A DNA stretch of 64,000 nt from Escallonia rubra (lineage: Eukaryota > Streptophyta > Magnoliopsida > Escalloniales > Escalloniaceae), in contig JAVXUO010001648.1 of assembly GCA_033065855.1 (NCBI GenBank), forward strand, positions 124,001 through 188,000. Reading direction: 5' to 3'. Shown in pieces: positions 21,306-33,695 of this stretch. The position numbers and the translations under genes were made by a program. Within the stretch, counting starts at the first letter, position 1; the number at the start of each line of letters is the position of its first letter. Under the pieces are notes generated by a model. That model did no database searches and was not told the origin of the DNA. It was given only the letters and a program-made list of their open reading frames with translations.

Positions 21306-23474
21306 GTGTGTATGTGCTGCTTTTAATATGATATTAAGCCTCTCCCCGTAAATCAGTTCTTTTCAATTTAAGCACGCTTCTTGACTTTTTAACATGGCAT
21401 TGAAAACCCTTTCTGGAATTCAAGAGTTTGAGACATTTTTCACTAATAATTAAAAAGAACCCATAAAACATTCGTTGACATTAAAACTTGCCTTCTCCCT
21501 CAAAGTAGATAATCGACCAAAAAGTTTTTAGGGCCAATCCCAAAATTATATTTTAAAGTATATACCAAATTTAGCTCGAGTATCCAACAATTTAGTCGTA
21601 CCAAATCAGCACCCAAGTGTATTTTCATATACCACCTGAGTCCGCCATCTATTGATGGCAAACACTCGTTAGAAAAAGCAGGGGCAAACCTGAAATATTG
21701 CAAAAAGGCACCTAAAATCAAACCAAAAAATCCAAACATGTACCAAACGACTACCTAAGATTTATTTCATTACCAAATGAGTACGTAAGAACACTTTTTT
21801 TCTTCTCTCTCATTTAACGCTCCCAAACATTGAACACAGGGCGACTGGCGCCAGCTGCTACGTTTTTCTCCGGTGGAGGTCCTCAACTTCTCCGCACATA
21901 AAAACAAGCCCACAACCCATAATACCCCCAAACCTAAAATCCCACCCAACGCTGATTTGCCTATCATCTCCATCCTCCCACCCACGGCCGCGTCACCTAC
22001 CACCACCTCCCCACATCCACCACCACCATAACCTGCCACTACTGTTGCGACCATAAATCACTACAACCACGGATGTTGCCCAAATCATTTTATCATGGTT
22101 GTTGCCCACAATTACTGCAGTCGTGGCGCATCACGATTGTCGCCACCATGAAGCACCCCTTACATAAATTACACGTCATCATGTTTACGTTGGTGTTTCA
22201 TTCTTCTTCTACCTGTACTTATTATAGTCACACATGCATCATGACTCTTTCTTGTAACTTATTATTGAAAATTTTGGATAAATTATTATTACCATAAATA
22301 ATTTAGTTGACCTTATACGAGTAAAAAATCAATTCTACACCTTCTAAAAGTCTACATAGTCAATGTATCAACATATTGGAACTTGATTTTGACTATTAGC
22401 ACATCAAAAACACTTTAAATAACAACATAAACACTCAAACATAAAGAAAACATAAGTCACTTACGAAAAAAAAAAACTGTAGGTCACAAATTGAAAGCTT
22501 TCTTTTCTTTATACAGTAGCAACATGCAAAAAGAATGAGTTAATTGTTGTAAATAATTTAAAAAAAGCCAAAATGAGATTTTACTTCATCAATTAATTCT
22601 AATTATATCACATTGAAATTTAAAACACATAACCTTTTCTAAGTGTTCTTTTTGTTTCATACCCCTCTTACTAATTATGCGTCATATCATCCTATTTATT
22701 TTAATGTCCTTTTCTTTTTTTTACACAGCTTATAACTCTTTACTAAAATTCATTATTAAAATATTTGTGAACATTATTGCTCCAATTGTTGTGAACCTTT
22801 TAAACTAGAAAAAACAATTCTAAAATTTTAATTACATAACATTGAGCTTTCAAATACATTGACTTTTTTAGTGTTTTTTTTTCTTTTTACCCCTCTTACT
22901 TATGCGACACGTCATCCTATTTGTTTTGGTCATTTTTTTTTTCACTCCAACTTATTAACTATGTATTATAATTTATTATTAAAAAAATTATGGATATTAT
23001 TGGCCGAATCTTCGTAAAACCTTTTAAAACTAGGAAACTAACTCTAAAGTTTTCAAAACACTACTTAATGAATATACTTACATATTAGGCCTTAATTTTG
23101 ACTGTTAATATCTTAAGTGCACTTTAAAATAACAAAATAGAATCTCACAAATATAAAGTACGAAGACCATGTGTAAAAAATAAAGATTAATACTTAATAT
23201 CTTTTCTTATAATTAATATACAAAATGAATATGACTTCATTTTTAGATATTTTTGAAATGCCAAAATAGCAGTTTACTTTACAAATTAATTTTAATATAA
23301 TAACCCAAAGTCTAAAGTAGAAATCATATACTCTTTGAATGCCAAAAACAAAGAATCAAATATAACGCATTTTTAAATTGATTACTTTACAAAATCTTCA
23401 AAAACATATCAAAACGGCACCTTTAAAATTCGTTGAGCATGATCTTTAAGTGAAACAATTAAACATAGAGATTG
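21306..23474. other. AT-rich transposon-derived DNA, no gene
   Basis: No coding feature. The part 22570-23050 consists of two diverged tandem copies of a unit of about 230 bases. Each has a CCCCTCTTACT...TATGCG..CA..TCATCCTATTT segment followed by TATTATTAAAA, GAACCTTTTAAACTAG and CAATTCTAAA-like words. Together with the terminus at 26747 this suits the body of a non-autonomous Helitron, but its 5' end was not located. Confidence 0.45.
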
Positions 23475-23613
23475 TGTAATATCCCACATCGGTTGTGGGA
23501 GAGTTTATAATTGGCCTTATAAGACCCTGCCCATGAACTCATAAGTACTTACTTGGCTAGCCCTTTTGAGGGAGGCAATGCCCTGTGGTGGGGCCGTGGA
23601 CCGGGTCGTTACA
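23475..23613 (+). repeat. TRIM left LTR (139 bp)
   Basis: Identical by eye to 23835-23973. TG...CA ends with the inverted start TGTAA and end TTACA. Confidence 0.95.
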
Positions 23614-23834
23614 AATGGTATCAGAGCCGACTCTCGAAAGCTCGGGCTGGGGTGTCCAGTCGGGTTGCCAATGGTTGGGGAAAACGAAGGCAAGCCCGGG
23701 TATATCCCACATCAAGAGGATGGTTGGGGCAACGAAGGGTGAGTTGGGTATATCCCACATTGGCTAGAGAGGAAGATTCTGGGCTATGTGTGATCGAGCC
23801 TTAGCGAGGACGCTAAGGAATAAGGTGGGGAGAT

Positions 23835-23973
23835 TGTAATATCCCACATCGGTTGTGGGAGAGTTTATAATTGGCCTTATAAGACCCTGCCCATGAACTC
23901 ATAAGTACTTACTTGGCTAGCCCTTTTGAGGGAGGCAATGCCCTGTGGTGGGGCCGTGGACCGGGTCGTTACA
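23835..23973 (+). repeat. TRIM right LTR (139 bp)
   Basis: Second copy of the TRIM LTR, directly after the purine tract and directly before the GATTG target duplication. Confidence 0.95.
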
Positions 23974-23978
23974 GATTG

Positions 23979-25110
23979 TCACCGTAATGCTATGCTATTT
24001 CTTTTATAGGGTTAATTCTATCTTTTAAAATGATGGTTATCTAAGAAATTAACTGCGACCCAGGTCATAGGAAGATGCCTACAACTTCCTATATAGTGAA
24101 ACTCAATGGTCGTTGTATACTTTTAGTGACTTTAAAAATGTACTTTTAGAAATTGCCAGTTATGGTGTCAACAAAAATGATACTAGGCATATTTATCGAT
24201 CATTAACTGTTTTGTATAGAGGGTTGTAGGGATTTTTCATGGGCGGTAGGTAAAAAATAATTCATTATCTGAAATGAATTAAGATTACTCCATGTGCTTC
24301 CATTTTAGTTCCAATGTCTATTTTTAGTTGTATATTTATGTCTACACAGTAAATTACTAATTGTATAGTTCGTGGACCTTTTTTAAGATTTTTCTTTTCC
24401 AATACAAATGACTGCGAGTGATTTTGAATTCATTATGTTTTAATTCATGTGTATATATAGGGTAATCTACAAAAAATAATGTTAAATATGTGATATTCTA
24501 ACTTCACAAACTTTTATAATCACCTGAATATAGTATAAGCTTAGAACTTAATAAACAATCTACAAATCAAAGATGAAATATAAGAATTTTGTAACCTTAT
24601 GCAAATACATCCTCTTCTATCACAGTCTAGACAACTATACGAATATTCACCATTATATAATTGTTTAGCCTCAAACATTAAAAAAAAAATTGTAAAATGA
24701 TATTACATTTTTATGATAAATCAGACAATAATTAACTGTACAAGGCACATGTATTTTCAAATTAATTGTCTTAAAAATTATTCAAAATTAAATAAATGGT
24801 CAAAAAACCATGACGTAAAGTAATTAGAATACAGATATTGCCACTATAACATTATAGTTTCTCTTTTTAGGGTTATTTCTACATTTTTAAAGGTTAGTTG
24901 TTTGAAAGGAAGTAAAATTGCTCCACTTACTTCCATTTTTGTTGTAAAACATGCCATGTTTTTTAGTAGGTTTATTTAGTCTAGACAATAATTTACTAAA
25001 AATATTGTTTGTGCCTTTTTTGTGCTTTCTTTATAAACTTTAAATTTCATTGTAGAGGAATGTAGTAGATGTCTTTGATATATGGTAAGGAGTTCTATCA
25101 GAGTTACTTA
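23979..25110. other. AT-rich DNA, no gene
   Basis: No coding feature or terminal repeat recognised. It probably belongs to the same Helitron-type sequence that ends at 26747. Confidence 0.4.
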
Positions 25111-25119
25111 TAAAATAAA

Positions 25120-26197
25120 TGGGTAATTAGCTAATGATCCCCTGTACTATACACGCTATGCGATTTGCCTACCTCTACTTCAAATTCCCCCCCCCCCCCA
25201 CCCTATGAAAATTGGACACATTAGATGGATCTGTTATGAACTGCATGAACTGACCAAAATACCCTTATCTCCTTACCTATTTTAGCTAAATGCCATTCTT
25301 CAAATTGAATTTTGGCACCTACCCAAATCTCTGGCACCTCTTAACAGTCCAACCTTTGGCACATATCCAATTCTCCGGCACCTCCTAACAGTCCGTCAAT
25401 GTCAGACTCCCTCCACGCCAGAGCTTCGGTCACTATCTCCACCACCGCACACCTGAGTCCCCATATGTCCGCCACAGACTTCTACTCGTCACCAATCGAC
25501 CAACCATGCTACGACCACCAATCGATTGGCCCACCCACGGTCGATGTAGGAGTAGTCGCTCCACCAGGCATCCACGCACGTCGCCGCACAACCACCAGTT
25601 TTGCCGCACGCCGTGGGCCACCAATCGGCTATCCAAAACCATACTTAATCCTAAACCCCAAATCGATCATTAAACCCAATCACTACCACTGATCCATCCG
25701 CTCCGCCTCTAACTCCATCAGCATGGCTGCAAAACCACCACTCATGTCGCACGTCGTGGGCCACCAATCGACCACCCAAAACCATACCTTTAGTTGAACC
25801 CTATCTTCAAAACCCCAATCGATCATCAAACCCAATCACCACCGCCGGCCACCCACGACTCCCAATCACCACCGCCGGCCACCACGACTCCCAAGCCCCG
25901 TCACCAGACACCCAACCGCCACCAATCACAATCACAAGCATAACTACGGGGAAGGGGAAATGCAGAGAATATGAGGGTAAGTGAATGAAGAACATGTAGA
26001 AGAAGGGCAAAAATGTCTTTTTGTAAAAAAAAAAGTCGTTCGTCAATGCAATTTTTGACCAGGCGGTGTTAAAATTGATGTTTTCCGTCAACTGTGCCTA
26101 ATTTTCATAATTGTGAGGGGTTCAGTGCTTAAGTTTGAAGTGAAGGGGGGCAAATCACATAACGTGTATAGTACAGGGGTCATTAGCTAATTACCCC
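25120..26197. mobile_element. Mutator-like (MULE) non-autonomous element 1
   Basis: The 1078-bp element has terminal inverted repeats of about 48 bp. The left reads GGGTAATTAGCTAATGATCC then CCTGTACTATACACG; the right is its near-perfect reverse complement. It is flanked by the 9-bp direct repeat TAAAATAAA (25111-25119 and 26198-26206), the Mutator signature. The interior is CCACC- and CCAATCG-rich without a transposase. Frames such as 25399-25692 lack family features. Confidence 0.9.
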
Positions 26198-26717
26198 TAA
26201 AATAAAACTATTGATCTATGATAAAAACATAACGTGGAAAACTAAAAAATGTCTCACTTATATGGATATGGTAAGCACAATGAATAGAGTAAAAATAATT
26301 TTGCGTATAAATTCTTGAAATTTAACTTTTTCGTACAAAAACAAAATTAGTACCTACAATACTAAAGAGCAAAGAACATTCTATTTGATGTGAAATAATT
26401 GATTACTTATTGTATGCTTCACTTTTTGAATACTTTATTTTAAATTTCTGAATTTTACTAATTTTTATGTACTATAACATGCTTTACTGTTATGAAATAA
26501 TTTTGAGATTATACTTTCATTGAATTTCTCTTGATTATGATACTGCTTATATATGAAATGCATGCATGTGATATGTTTTGAATTCGATGGTTCACTTCAA
26601 GCGAATACAAATAAATCGTAATCTTCAAAATCATCGACATGATGCTTAAATATCCAACCTTAACTCTATCAAAATATGTTAAAACTCAAACAGACCCATA
26701 GCATTTAAATAGAACTC

Positions 26718-26747
26718 ACTCGGGCTTTGCCCGGGTTACTGAACTAG
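26718..26747 (+). mobile_element. Helitron 3' terminus
   Basis: An 8-bp stem hairpin (ACTCGGGC, loop TTT, GCCCGGGT; one T-G pair) is followed after 7 bases by CTAG, with T as the next host base. Hairpin plus terminal CTRR and an A/T target is the rolling-circle Helitron 3' signature. The element body extends leftwards over the TRIM and MULE 1. The flank on the right is the end of a copia LTR, which means the Helitron inserted into that LTR. Confidence 0.75.
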
Positions 26748-27833
26748 TCTGGTTAGTGATGAATACAATATTCATTTCTCATATAACATGCTATCAAGAG
26801 CCTAATCCTTTTTTTTTCTCTCTCTGCCTCCTTAATTCGTACATCATGACTACTGCCTCCAACCCCTCCTCATCCTCCAATCTTCCCTTCCCTCTTGCTC
26901 ATGTTAAACACTTATTTTCTGTGAAACTCAACACTGAAAACTACCTCTTGTGGAAGAGTCAATTTCTTCCTCTTTTGCGTGGTTATGATATGTTGAGTTT
27001 TGTTGATGGCACTACTGTTCCACCACCGAAATACATTACACCCTCTGAAACTACTATTCATTCTCCACCCTCTAAACCTACTATTCATTCTCCACCCTCT
27101 AAACCTTTTATACTCCATCCCACTTTGTCAAATGAAGCTCATCAAGAATTTATGTTTTATGGCATAATTAGGACCAACTTTTACTAAGCTGGCTATTGTC
27201 ATCTCTCACAGAGCCCATTCTGGCTCAAGTACTTGGTCTTCACACCTCCTTTGCCATATGGCTGTCTCTTGATCGCATGTTTGCGTCATAGTCCAAGGCA
27301 AAGATTTTCAATCTTCGTTCTGATCTACACCAGCTAAACAAAGGTGATATGTCCATGCACGAGTACTTTCATAAATGAAAGCGCATCCGTGATACTTTGG
27401 CTGCTATTAGTCAGCCCATGTCAGATGATGATCTTATTAATGCCATATTGATTGGCCTTGGCTCAGAATATCAGTCGTTTGTTACTTCCATTACCACTTG
27501 GTCTGAATGTATATATCTGGATTCTCTATATTCCATGCTTCTCACTCACAAATCTCACCTGGATCGTCAACAGAATCGTGAAAGCTTTCTTCCGCAAGCC
27601 AATATTGTCGTCAATTCATAGCCCCATCCTTACTCATCTCCATCCCCTCTGAAACACCATAATGGTTCCTCTGCACACTCTCGTGGGGTCACTCACACTC
27701 TCAACCACCTGACATTTCAAATGTGTAGTTATCCTTTTATCTTTTATATATAATTCAAATGTAGCTAGGCAATATATAAAATGAATACATGTACAACAAT
27801 CTGATTAATGATGAATACAATATTCATTTATCA
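26748..27833 (+). mobile_element. Copia remnant: LTR end, gag, LTR end; pol deleted
   Basis: GATGAATACAATATTCATTT(C/A)TCA occurs at 26759-26781 and again ending at 27833, as the ends of two LTRs. After the first copy comes a mutated Met-tRNA primer site (GCTATCAAGAGC near 26790), then gag. The 5' LTR is cut by the Helitron at 26747 and the whole pol gene is missing. The first LTR end and the second differ slightly, so the element is not new. Confidence 0.75.
26846..27621 (+). pseudogene. Copia gag remnant (UBN2-type)
   Basis: The start MTTASNPSSSSNLPFPLAHVKHLFSVKL is followed by NTENYLLWKSQFLPLLRGYDMLSFVDGT, the usual copia gag opening. Later in another frame come LNKGDMSMHEYFHK, LAAISQPMSDDDLINAILIGLGSEYQSFV and LLTHKSHLD, the core of the UBN2 domain. 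Frame breaks near 27180, 27288 and 27376 inactivate it. A short direct repeat (ACTATTCATTCTCCACCCTC, two copies) lies at 27050-27105. No zinc knuckle or protease follows. Confidence 0.85.
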
Positions 27834-27840
27834 TACACTA

Positions 27841-30800
27841 TGTAACATCCCGGAATTTCGGAGCTTTAACACCCGGACTTTTCCGGAGCGTTATCACCCC
27901 GAACTCCCAGAGTGTTTAAAACAATCAATACTTAATAGCATAAAAACCTCCATTTCAAATATCTAACTATGAAAACCTATGTCAGAGCCTCTAATCATTA
28001 CAATTTCCTCAAATCAATTTAAATCTAACCAACAAACTAGAGAAGTTTACCCGCGCAGGGGTTTTAACAAACAATACTAAAATTAATTTCACTTTCTTAC
28101 GCTCGCTCGGCTCTAATCCATATTCAGGTAACCTATTGCTGGCTGTTACCTGCGGAAATGAAGTCAAAGGGGAGTGAGCTTTTGAGAGCCCAGTAAGGTC
28201 GCACAAAGATTTAAAAATAAGAAAACGATACGGACGATTTGACATTTAAACCAATAGAAGATTTTGAAAGCGGAGAAGCATAGCGGTTCAAACAATCTTC
28301 GATATACAATCAAACGATAATTTTAAAAAGGGTTTTCAAAGAAAACCACAGCATTTCAATATAAACAACACGGGGCTGAGTATCAACTCAGTTCCCTTAA
28401 ATCGATAACCATTTTTAAAACACTTAAAGTGCAATAAACATAAATAGGAAACGTTGAACATGAGCAGTACAGAAGCAAAGCCACCCCGGCAGTGCTCGAT
28501 ACACTTACATATGCATATGTACACTGACTAGTCCATCTAGGTACTAGTTAAACCCATCCAACAGACCATCCTTATAACGCCAACAATACAGACCATCCTT
28601 ATGGCTCCCAAGTTACTAACTCATGTCAACATTGAGAAACAATAAATAACTTTCAAAACATTTTATGATAATTGAATCGATAAAACAGATGAGAGTAAAC
28701 AATTTAAGAATTCCAAACGATCGCTTAAGGTTCAAGTTAGGCTTTCATGGACAGTTTCAAAACAACTTTTATATCAGCATAAAATCGAATCAATTTAGTT
28801 TGTAAAACTGTTCTATAAGCATTTGAAAACAGAATAACGAATTGGGGTTCGGATAGAAATCCCTTACCTCGGTCCAAGCTAAGCGATGCTACCAAACCTC
28901 GATCAATATTAAAATCTCTGAATGAACCTAGATTGACATTTTATTCGTTAGAACATAATTTATGTAAAATACACTATAAACCCTAATATCAACTACCCAC
29001 TGCGTACCCCACTCTCTCCGAAATCGCGCACTCAAAACGGTTCCTGCACACGACCAACCTAAACGAAAATCCTATACACTCCATAACGGGTACCGGCACT
29101 CTAAAATTTATATTATTATCTCTAAACACTTTTTATTGCTTAAATCATTAATAAAAGTCAAAATATGAATTTTCTGAATTTTTGAATATTCTTGAATTAA
29201 AATAATTTCTTTAGATACAATAAAAACTCATATATTACCAAAAATACTTCCAGCCGTAAAATAAGTCCTATAGTTTTTGTAACAGATTCAAAATATGTAT
29301 AAAAATCATAGAAATTTAAATCAGAAATTAAAAAGCATTAAAACTATTTTTCAAATATTCGTTTTGCTAAAAATAATGCGATATGGAAACCATAGCAAAT
29401 CAATCCCAAAAATCATCAAACTTTTACTGAGTCTTTATTATACTATAAAAACATTACTATAATTTTTTCCAAAACATTTTCAGGGTTTAAAGACTCCAAA
29501 AGAATTTTCCAAATCTGAAATTACAGAAAATAATAATAATTCATATGATCTCAGAAAATTATAAAATTCTTCCAAGAATTCTAATATAGCCTATCGTACT
29601 ATACTTTAAAGTTTTTGCGTGCTAACAATAACCGTGCGCTAGTTAACGCACGTGTCGCGTTTAACGCTAACCAAATTTATCCGTTCCATACTTCTCTTCT
29701 TCTTATCTTCTGCTTACAGTCCAAAACCCAACAGCCCCTTAATCCCTCTCTTTATTTCTTTAACACACACACAAAACCCACACCTATATACACTCACACC
29801 CACAACACATACCATCCCACTCTCTACAGACCCCTCATTTTTACTAGCTTCATTTCCCGTACCTAAAACCTCTAAACCCATTTCACCACAGTAGCCGTCC
29901 TCTCCCATACACGCACACATATATGAACACACATGAGTACACAGCACAGGTACTATCCCCCTCACAGAGCAACTCTCATGGCTGCACAAAATACCTACAC
30001 TATACCCACTTTACACTCGCATAAGCACACACTCATGGACATAGCTTACATACACACCAACTCACTCTTCTAATACCCACAAGATCTTCTCACAGACACA
30101 CAAGTATGCACAATACCCACTCTTGCACAGCTAGCTACTGCCTCACTCACGCACACCTTCCACAGACACTCACACACAAACACATATGTACCTAATGCAC
30201 TCACTCTTACACAGCTACTGCCTCATGGCAGTAGCATCTCTCCTTTGCGCAAACCACACACTCGGGCACTCCTCTCCACTGCCATGGCAGATTTCCCTTT
30301 TTCCTGTGATACCCCAAATATTTTCATAAACACACAATCGTAATCCTTCCAAAATCTCGCGGTTCTTTCATGCCTCACACAGCCACACTCACACCAAAAC
30401 ACCCCATTCACAGTGACCAGTAAACACGCATATACACGCACATTACGCAGCAAATTCTAAACCATACTACTCACAACCATCATGCACTTACTCACACAAC
30501 ACACCCTCATTATCTACCACAAAATTCTCACAACACTCCCTCACGGTACACACATTCGCACACTCGAACATCTACGGCAGCCACCACTCCTTCTCACAGC
30601 TTCTCACACAGAAAAATATATCCCCGTAAACACTTCATGGCAGTTCCTTCCACTGCCCATAAGCCCACAAGGCACTCACGGTATAACACCAAATACACAT
30701 ATACTTTTGCATAATATATACAACCCACGAATACCCCCCTTAAAATTCCGTAAACATTGAGTAATTCAGGAAAAGTTTGGCCAGAAAACTTACCGGAATA

Positions 30801-30985
30801 TGGACCCTTCGCCGGATTTCGACACAGCTCCTTCCCTTTTTCCTCTCGGTATCTCTCTTCCTCTCTCGGCCGTTTCCAGAAGGTATGGGAAATTCTAGGG
30901 TCGGCTGACCCTTATAGTCAAATATATATAAGCAACCCTAATTCTAAACGCTTCTAAAAGTCCCCTAAATTCGTTACTTATTTCA

Positions 30986-31016
<31 letters not shown>

Positions 31017-31215
31017 CCCCAAGCCTTTTTTTTTTTAACTGCGAAAAGGCCTGAAATAATTATTTACGATACTATATTTGCTAGAAAATGTTTGATACGA
31101 TATTCCGTATCCTTATTCGTCGCTAAAAGTTGTTAAAACAAAATAACCACACTAAGAAAAATATATTCGCTACTAAACCTTTTAAATAATTCCGATAAAT
31201 GATCGGGGTGTTCCA
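27841..31215. mobile_element. Probable solo LTR, 3.4 kb
   Basis: It starts TGTAACATCCCG and ends CGGGGTGTTCCA, a 12-bp imperfect inverted terminus with TG...CA ends. Both sides carry the 5-bp direct repeat CACTA (27836-27840, 31216-31220). No internal domain, primer site or second LTR is visible, and CA-rich low-complexity DNA fills 29750-30700. A solo LTR left by recombination between two LTRs of a large retrotransposon explains this best. The alternative is a complete non-coding element with unrecognised short LTRs. It sits 3 bp to the right of the copia remnant. Confidence 0.7.
30987..31010. repeat. (AT)n followed by poly-T
   Basis: Simple TA run of about 11 units inside the 3.4-kb LTR, then a T run. 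Confidence 0.9.
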
Positions 31216-31220
31216 CACTA

Positions 31221-31504
31221 TAACAGGGAGAGATAATGGCAGGTACGTTTGTGGTGGTGGTTGTAACATGTACAAGAATTTAAGTCATGATCAAGCCATC
31301 TTAGTTTGTACATGTTTTGAGCTCGGCTCACTAAATGAAATTAACAAATATGTTCACAAATTCAGGCGCTATTTTGACACAAGGATGTACAAGATGTCTT
31401 GAAACTCGATATAGCCTATATGAAGTCGCTAAAAGTCTTTAGCCACGGATTTATGGCTTTTAGCGACGGGTCGTTCGTCGCTAAAAGCCTAGTTTCTTGT
31501 AGTG
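31221..31504. mobile_element. CACTA (En/Spm-type) element, right end
   Basis: Read on the minus strand from 31504 it begins CACTACAAGAAACTAGG, the classic plant CACTA terminus. Subterminal repeats of the word CTTTTAGCGACG follow in both directions (31423-31488). The next 3 bases to the right are CTT; block A has a single CTT at the matching place (6327-6329), as expected for a 3-bp target duplication at an empty site. The left end was not found, and the copia remnant and solo LTR probably lie inside the element. No transposase domain was recognised. Confidence 0.8.
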
Positions 31505-32689
31505 CTTTTGGATCACCTAGCTAATCACTAACTCTTCTGTCTTCCTATGATATTCCAATGTCGCAACTTAAAGTTTTCAATGGATACTAATACTATTGCA
31601 AAATTACAAAACATGTGTACATATTTGCAAATGGCACTCACTTTCCACAAACTCCCACCCAAGTCCTACTGCATATGGTACTTTCTCATAAGGGATAATT
31701 TCATTGAATTTCTTAAGATTATGTGATAACTATGTTATTGTCTATTTATTATGGGAAATATCAGATATGTCTTTTGACTGGACAAAATATAGATGGCATT
31801 AACGTTTTTGATAAAAAGACGACTCTGCCTTTTTGTATGTATTGAATTTGTCTTTCATGTGCTACCCACCATCTCCTTCTTCTTTTTTTAATTCCATTCT
31901 ATCAAAACACTTCCACCCATGTCTTGGTCTTCTCCCTTAAAGTCAAACACCAGCACCAACAAATACCATGGCATTACTACTAACCACCAAGCACAACTGC
32001 AACACCACCCCGAACAACCAAGCACAACCATGACACTGCCACCACCAATCTGTGCACACTTGCCCCCCGCGCGCGCACACATATAGACTCAATCACACAC
32101 ACACACTCACACACTCACTCACTCACTCACTCTGATTGAACTAGGCCCATGCACCCACACATACTCTCTGATTGAATTACAACCAAGTTCACACACGCTT
32201 CTGGTGCCTGCGATGGGTTCTGAGGGTGCGGGAATGTGGAAAGGAAGTGAACTGGAGATGGGAGGGTGCGATGCTGGTGGGGGAGGGTGAGACATGTGAC
32301 AATGCCAGTACTAGTAGTGGGTGGTGCCGTGGAGGTTTGCAGAAGAGTGTAAGAAATGCGGGGTGGGGGTGGGAGAAAGAGAGGGATGGAGAGAGTTGGC
32401 TTTGCATGCACACATACGCACGAGATTTAATTAGGTTTTGACTTAGAATGAATTTGCGTTGGATATGAGGTGACAATGGCACATATTGGTGTTGCGGCAA
32501 TACCAAAGGCAGAAGGCAGAAGGCAAATAGTGGCGGAAGAATGTTATAAATCACTGTACTGGCATCTTTAAAATATAGTATGCTGACATAAGTAAAAAAA
32601 TGTGTAGCAATACAAACATTGTTATAACATGAGAGTAAATGTATTACGAATCTTTAAGATTTTGGTGTGTCATATGATTTAAAAAGTAA

Positions 32690-33695
32690 GGGATCAAGAT
32701 CTTTTTCAGAGAGAGAGAAAGAGAGAGGTGACTTTTGCGATTCCCAGGTACACCCTCTCTCTGTTTAAATTTCGTCTCTGTCACCGCTGCAGGCTTTCCC
32801 AGTGGATGATGACGTGGTAGCTTAGGCAAGATCCCTGGTTGTTAGGGTTTTTTTGGTTCGGGTTTTAGGTTGTTTTAGAGAGCTGGAAAGCCTTAGTAAG
32901 TGCATCGGTCATCGGTTCGCCTCCAGTCTGATGTGCTCTCCATGGTTTACGGTGCCGGTTCTTTGGATCGTGTTAGGTTAAGGGGTAAGCTGGCGGGGTC
33001 CTTGGTGGATCCATGGATCCATGTTTGTTATTTGGTGGTTGTTGGGTAAGGGTGTTTCGCCGGCGGGGCTGTGGGTACGGTGCGACCTTGGGTTGAGAGA
33101 GTGTGGTGTGTCTCAGTCAAGGTTTTATCCTACTAAGGCTTACTTTCCCCCTCTCCCCCCTACTAGCTTCCTCTTCCCCCTTGATCTAGAAAGGTCATGT
33201 GGTGTGCAGTTGCTTATTGTTGCTTTGTTTCTGCCGATTATAGGTTAGTTTGATTTAGCGCTGCGGTGGTTCATTTAGTGGTTGTTCGTGGTCGTTTGAG
33301 GTATTGGGTCTTTGGCTGGTAGTGTGATGGTTGTGAGGGGCTTCTGTTGAGGCTCCGGTTTGGTGATTCCGATTGGGCTTCTGCAGGTGCGCGACTTGGG
33401 TGGCTTTTGTTGAGCTGCTTACCGACGGTTGGTCGGAGTCGGTGGGATTTTCGGCGGTGGCGTGGATGCACGGAATCGAGGTATGTGGAATTCGGATTGC
33501 TGGCTGCACGGCTGGTGGTGGGTGATTGATTGTGCTTTTTGCTTATTTCTCTTTCCTTTTGGTGCTGCCTACCGGATGATGTTGTCATCCATTATAAGCA
33601 TCGTATGACTATGTAATCCCAAAGGCTAGGGATGTTAGTCACATTTAATTTTCGATGGTATATGTTTATGATAATTTTTCACAATTTTTTTTAAA
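32690..33695. mobile_element. Unclassified insertion of about 1 kb in block B
   Basis: Block A reads TTTGAAAAGTCAATAGGATTG, while block B is interrupted at TTTAAAAAGT and resumes about 1 kb later at TTTAAAGGTCACTGGGATTG. An imperfect copy of TTTAAA(A/G)GT thus stands on both sides and may be the target duplication. The insert opens with (GA)n DNA, is GC-richer than its surroundings and ends in T-rich DNA. No TIR, LTR or coding motif identified the class. Confidence 0.5.

Larger units (their letters stand above)
23475..23973 (+). mobile_element. TRIM (terminal-repeat retrotransposon in miniature)
   Basis: Complete 499-bp element: LTR 23475-23613, internal 221 bp, LTR 23835-23973, flanked by the 5-bp target duplication GATTG (23470-23474 and 23974-23978). 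The two 139-bp LTRs read as identical. They start TGTAATATCCC and end GGTCGTTACA. The primer-binding site TGGTATCAGAGC (23616-23627, initiator Met tRNA type) lies 2 bases after the left LTR, and a purine tract GGTGGGGAGA precedes the right one. There is no coding capacity, so it depends on enzymes of other LTR elements. Identical LTRs and intact target repeats indicate recent insertion. Confidence 0.95.

Noticed and set aside
23475-23973. Cassandra-type TRIM (5S rRNA-like LTR)
   Set aside because: No 5S rRNA-like promoter boxes are visible in the 139-bp LTR; classed as an ordinary TRIM.
27836-31220. A CACTA transposon suggested by CACTA on both sides
   Set aside because: The CACTA words are direct repeats outside TG...CA ends, so they are a target duplication of an LTR sequence.
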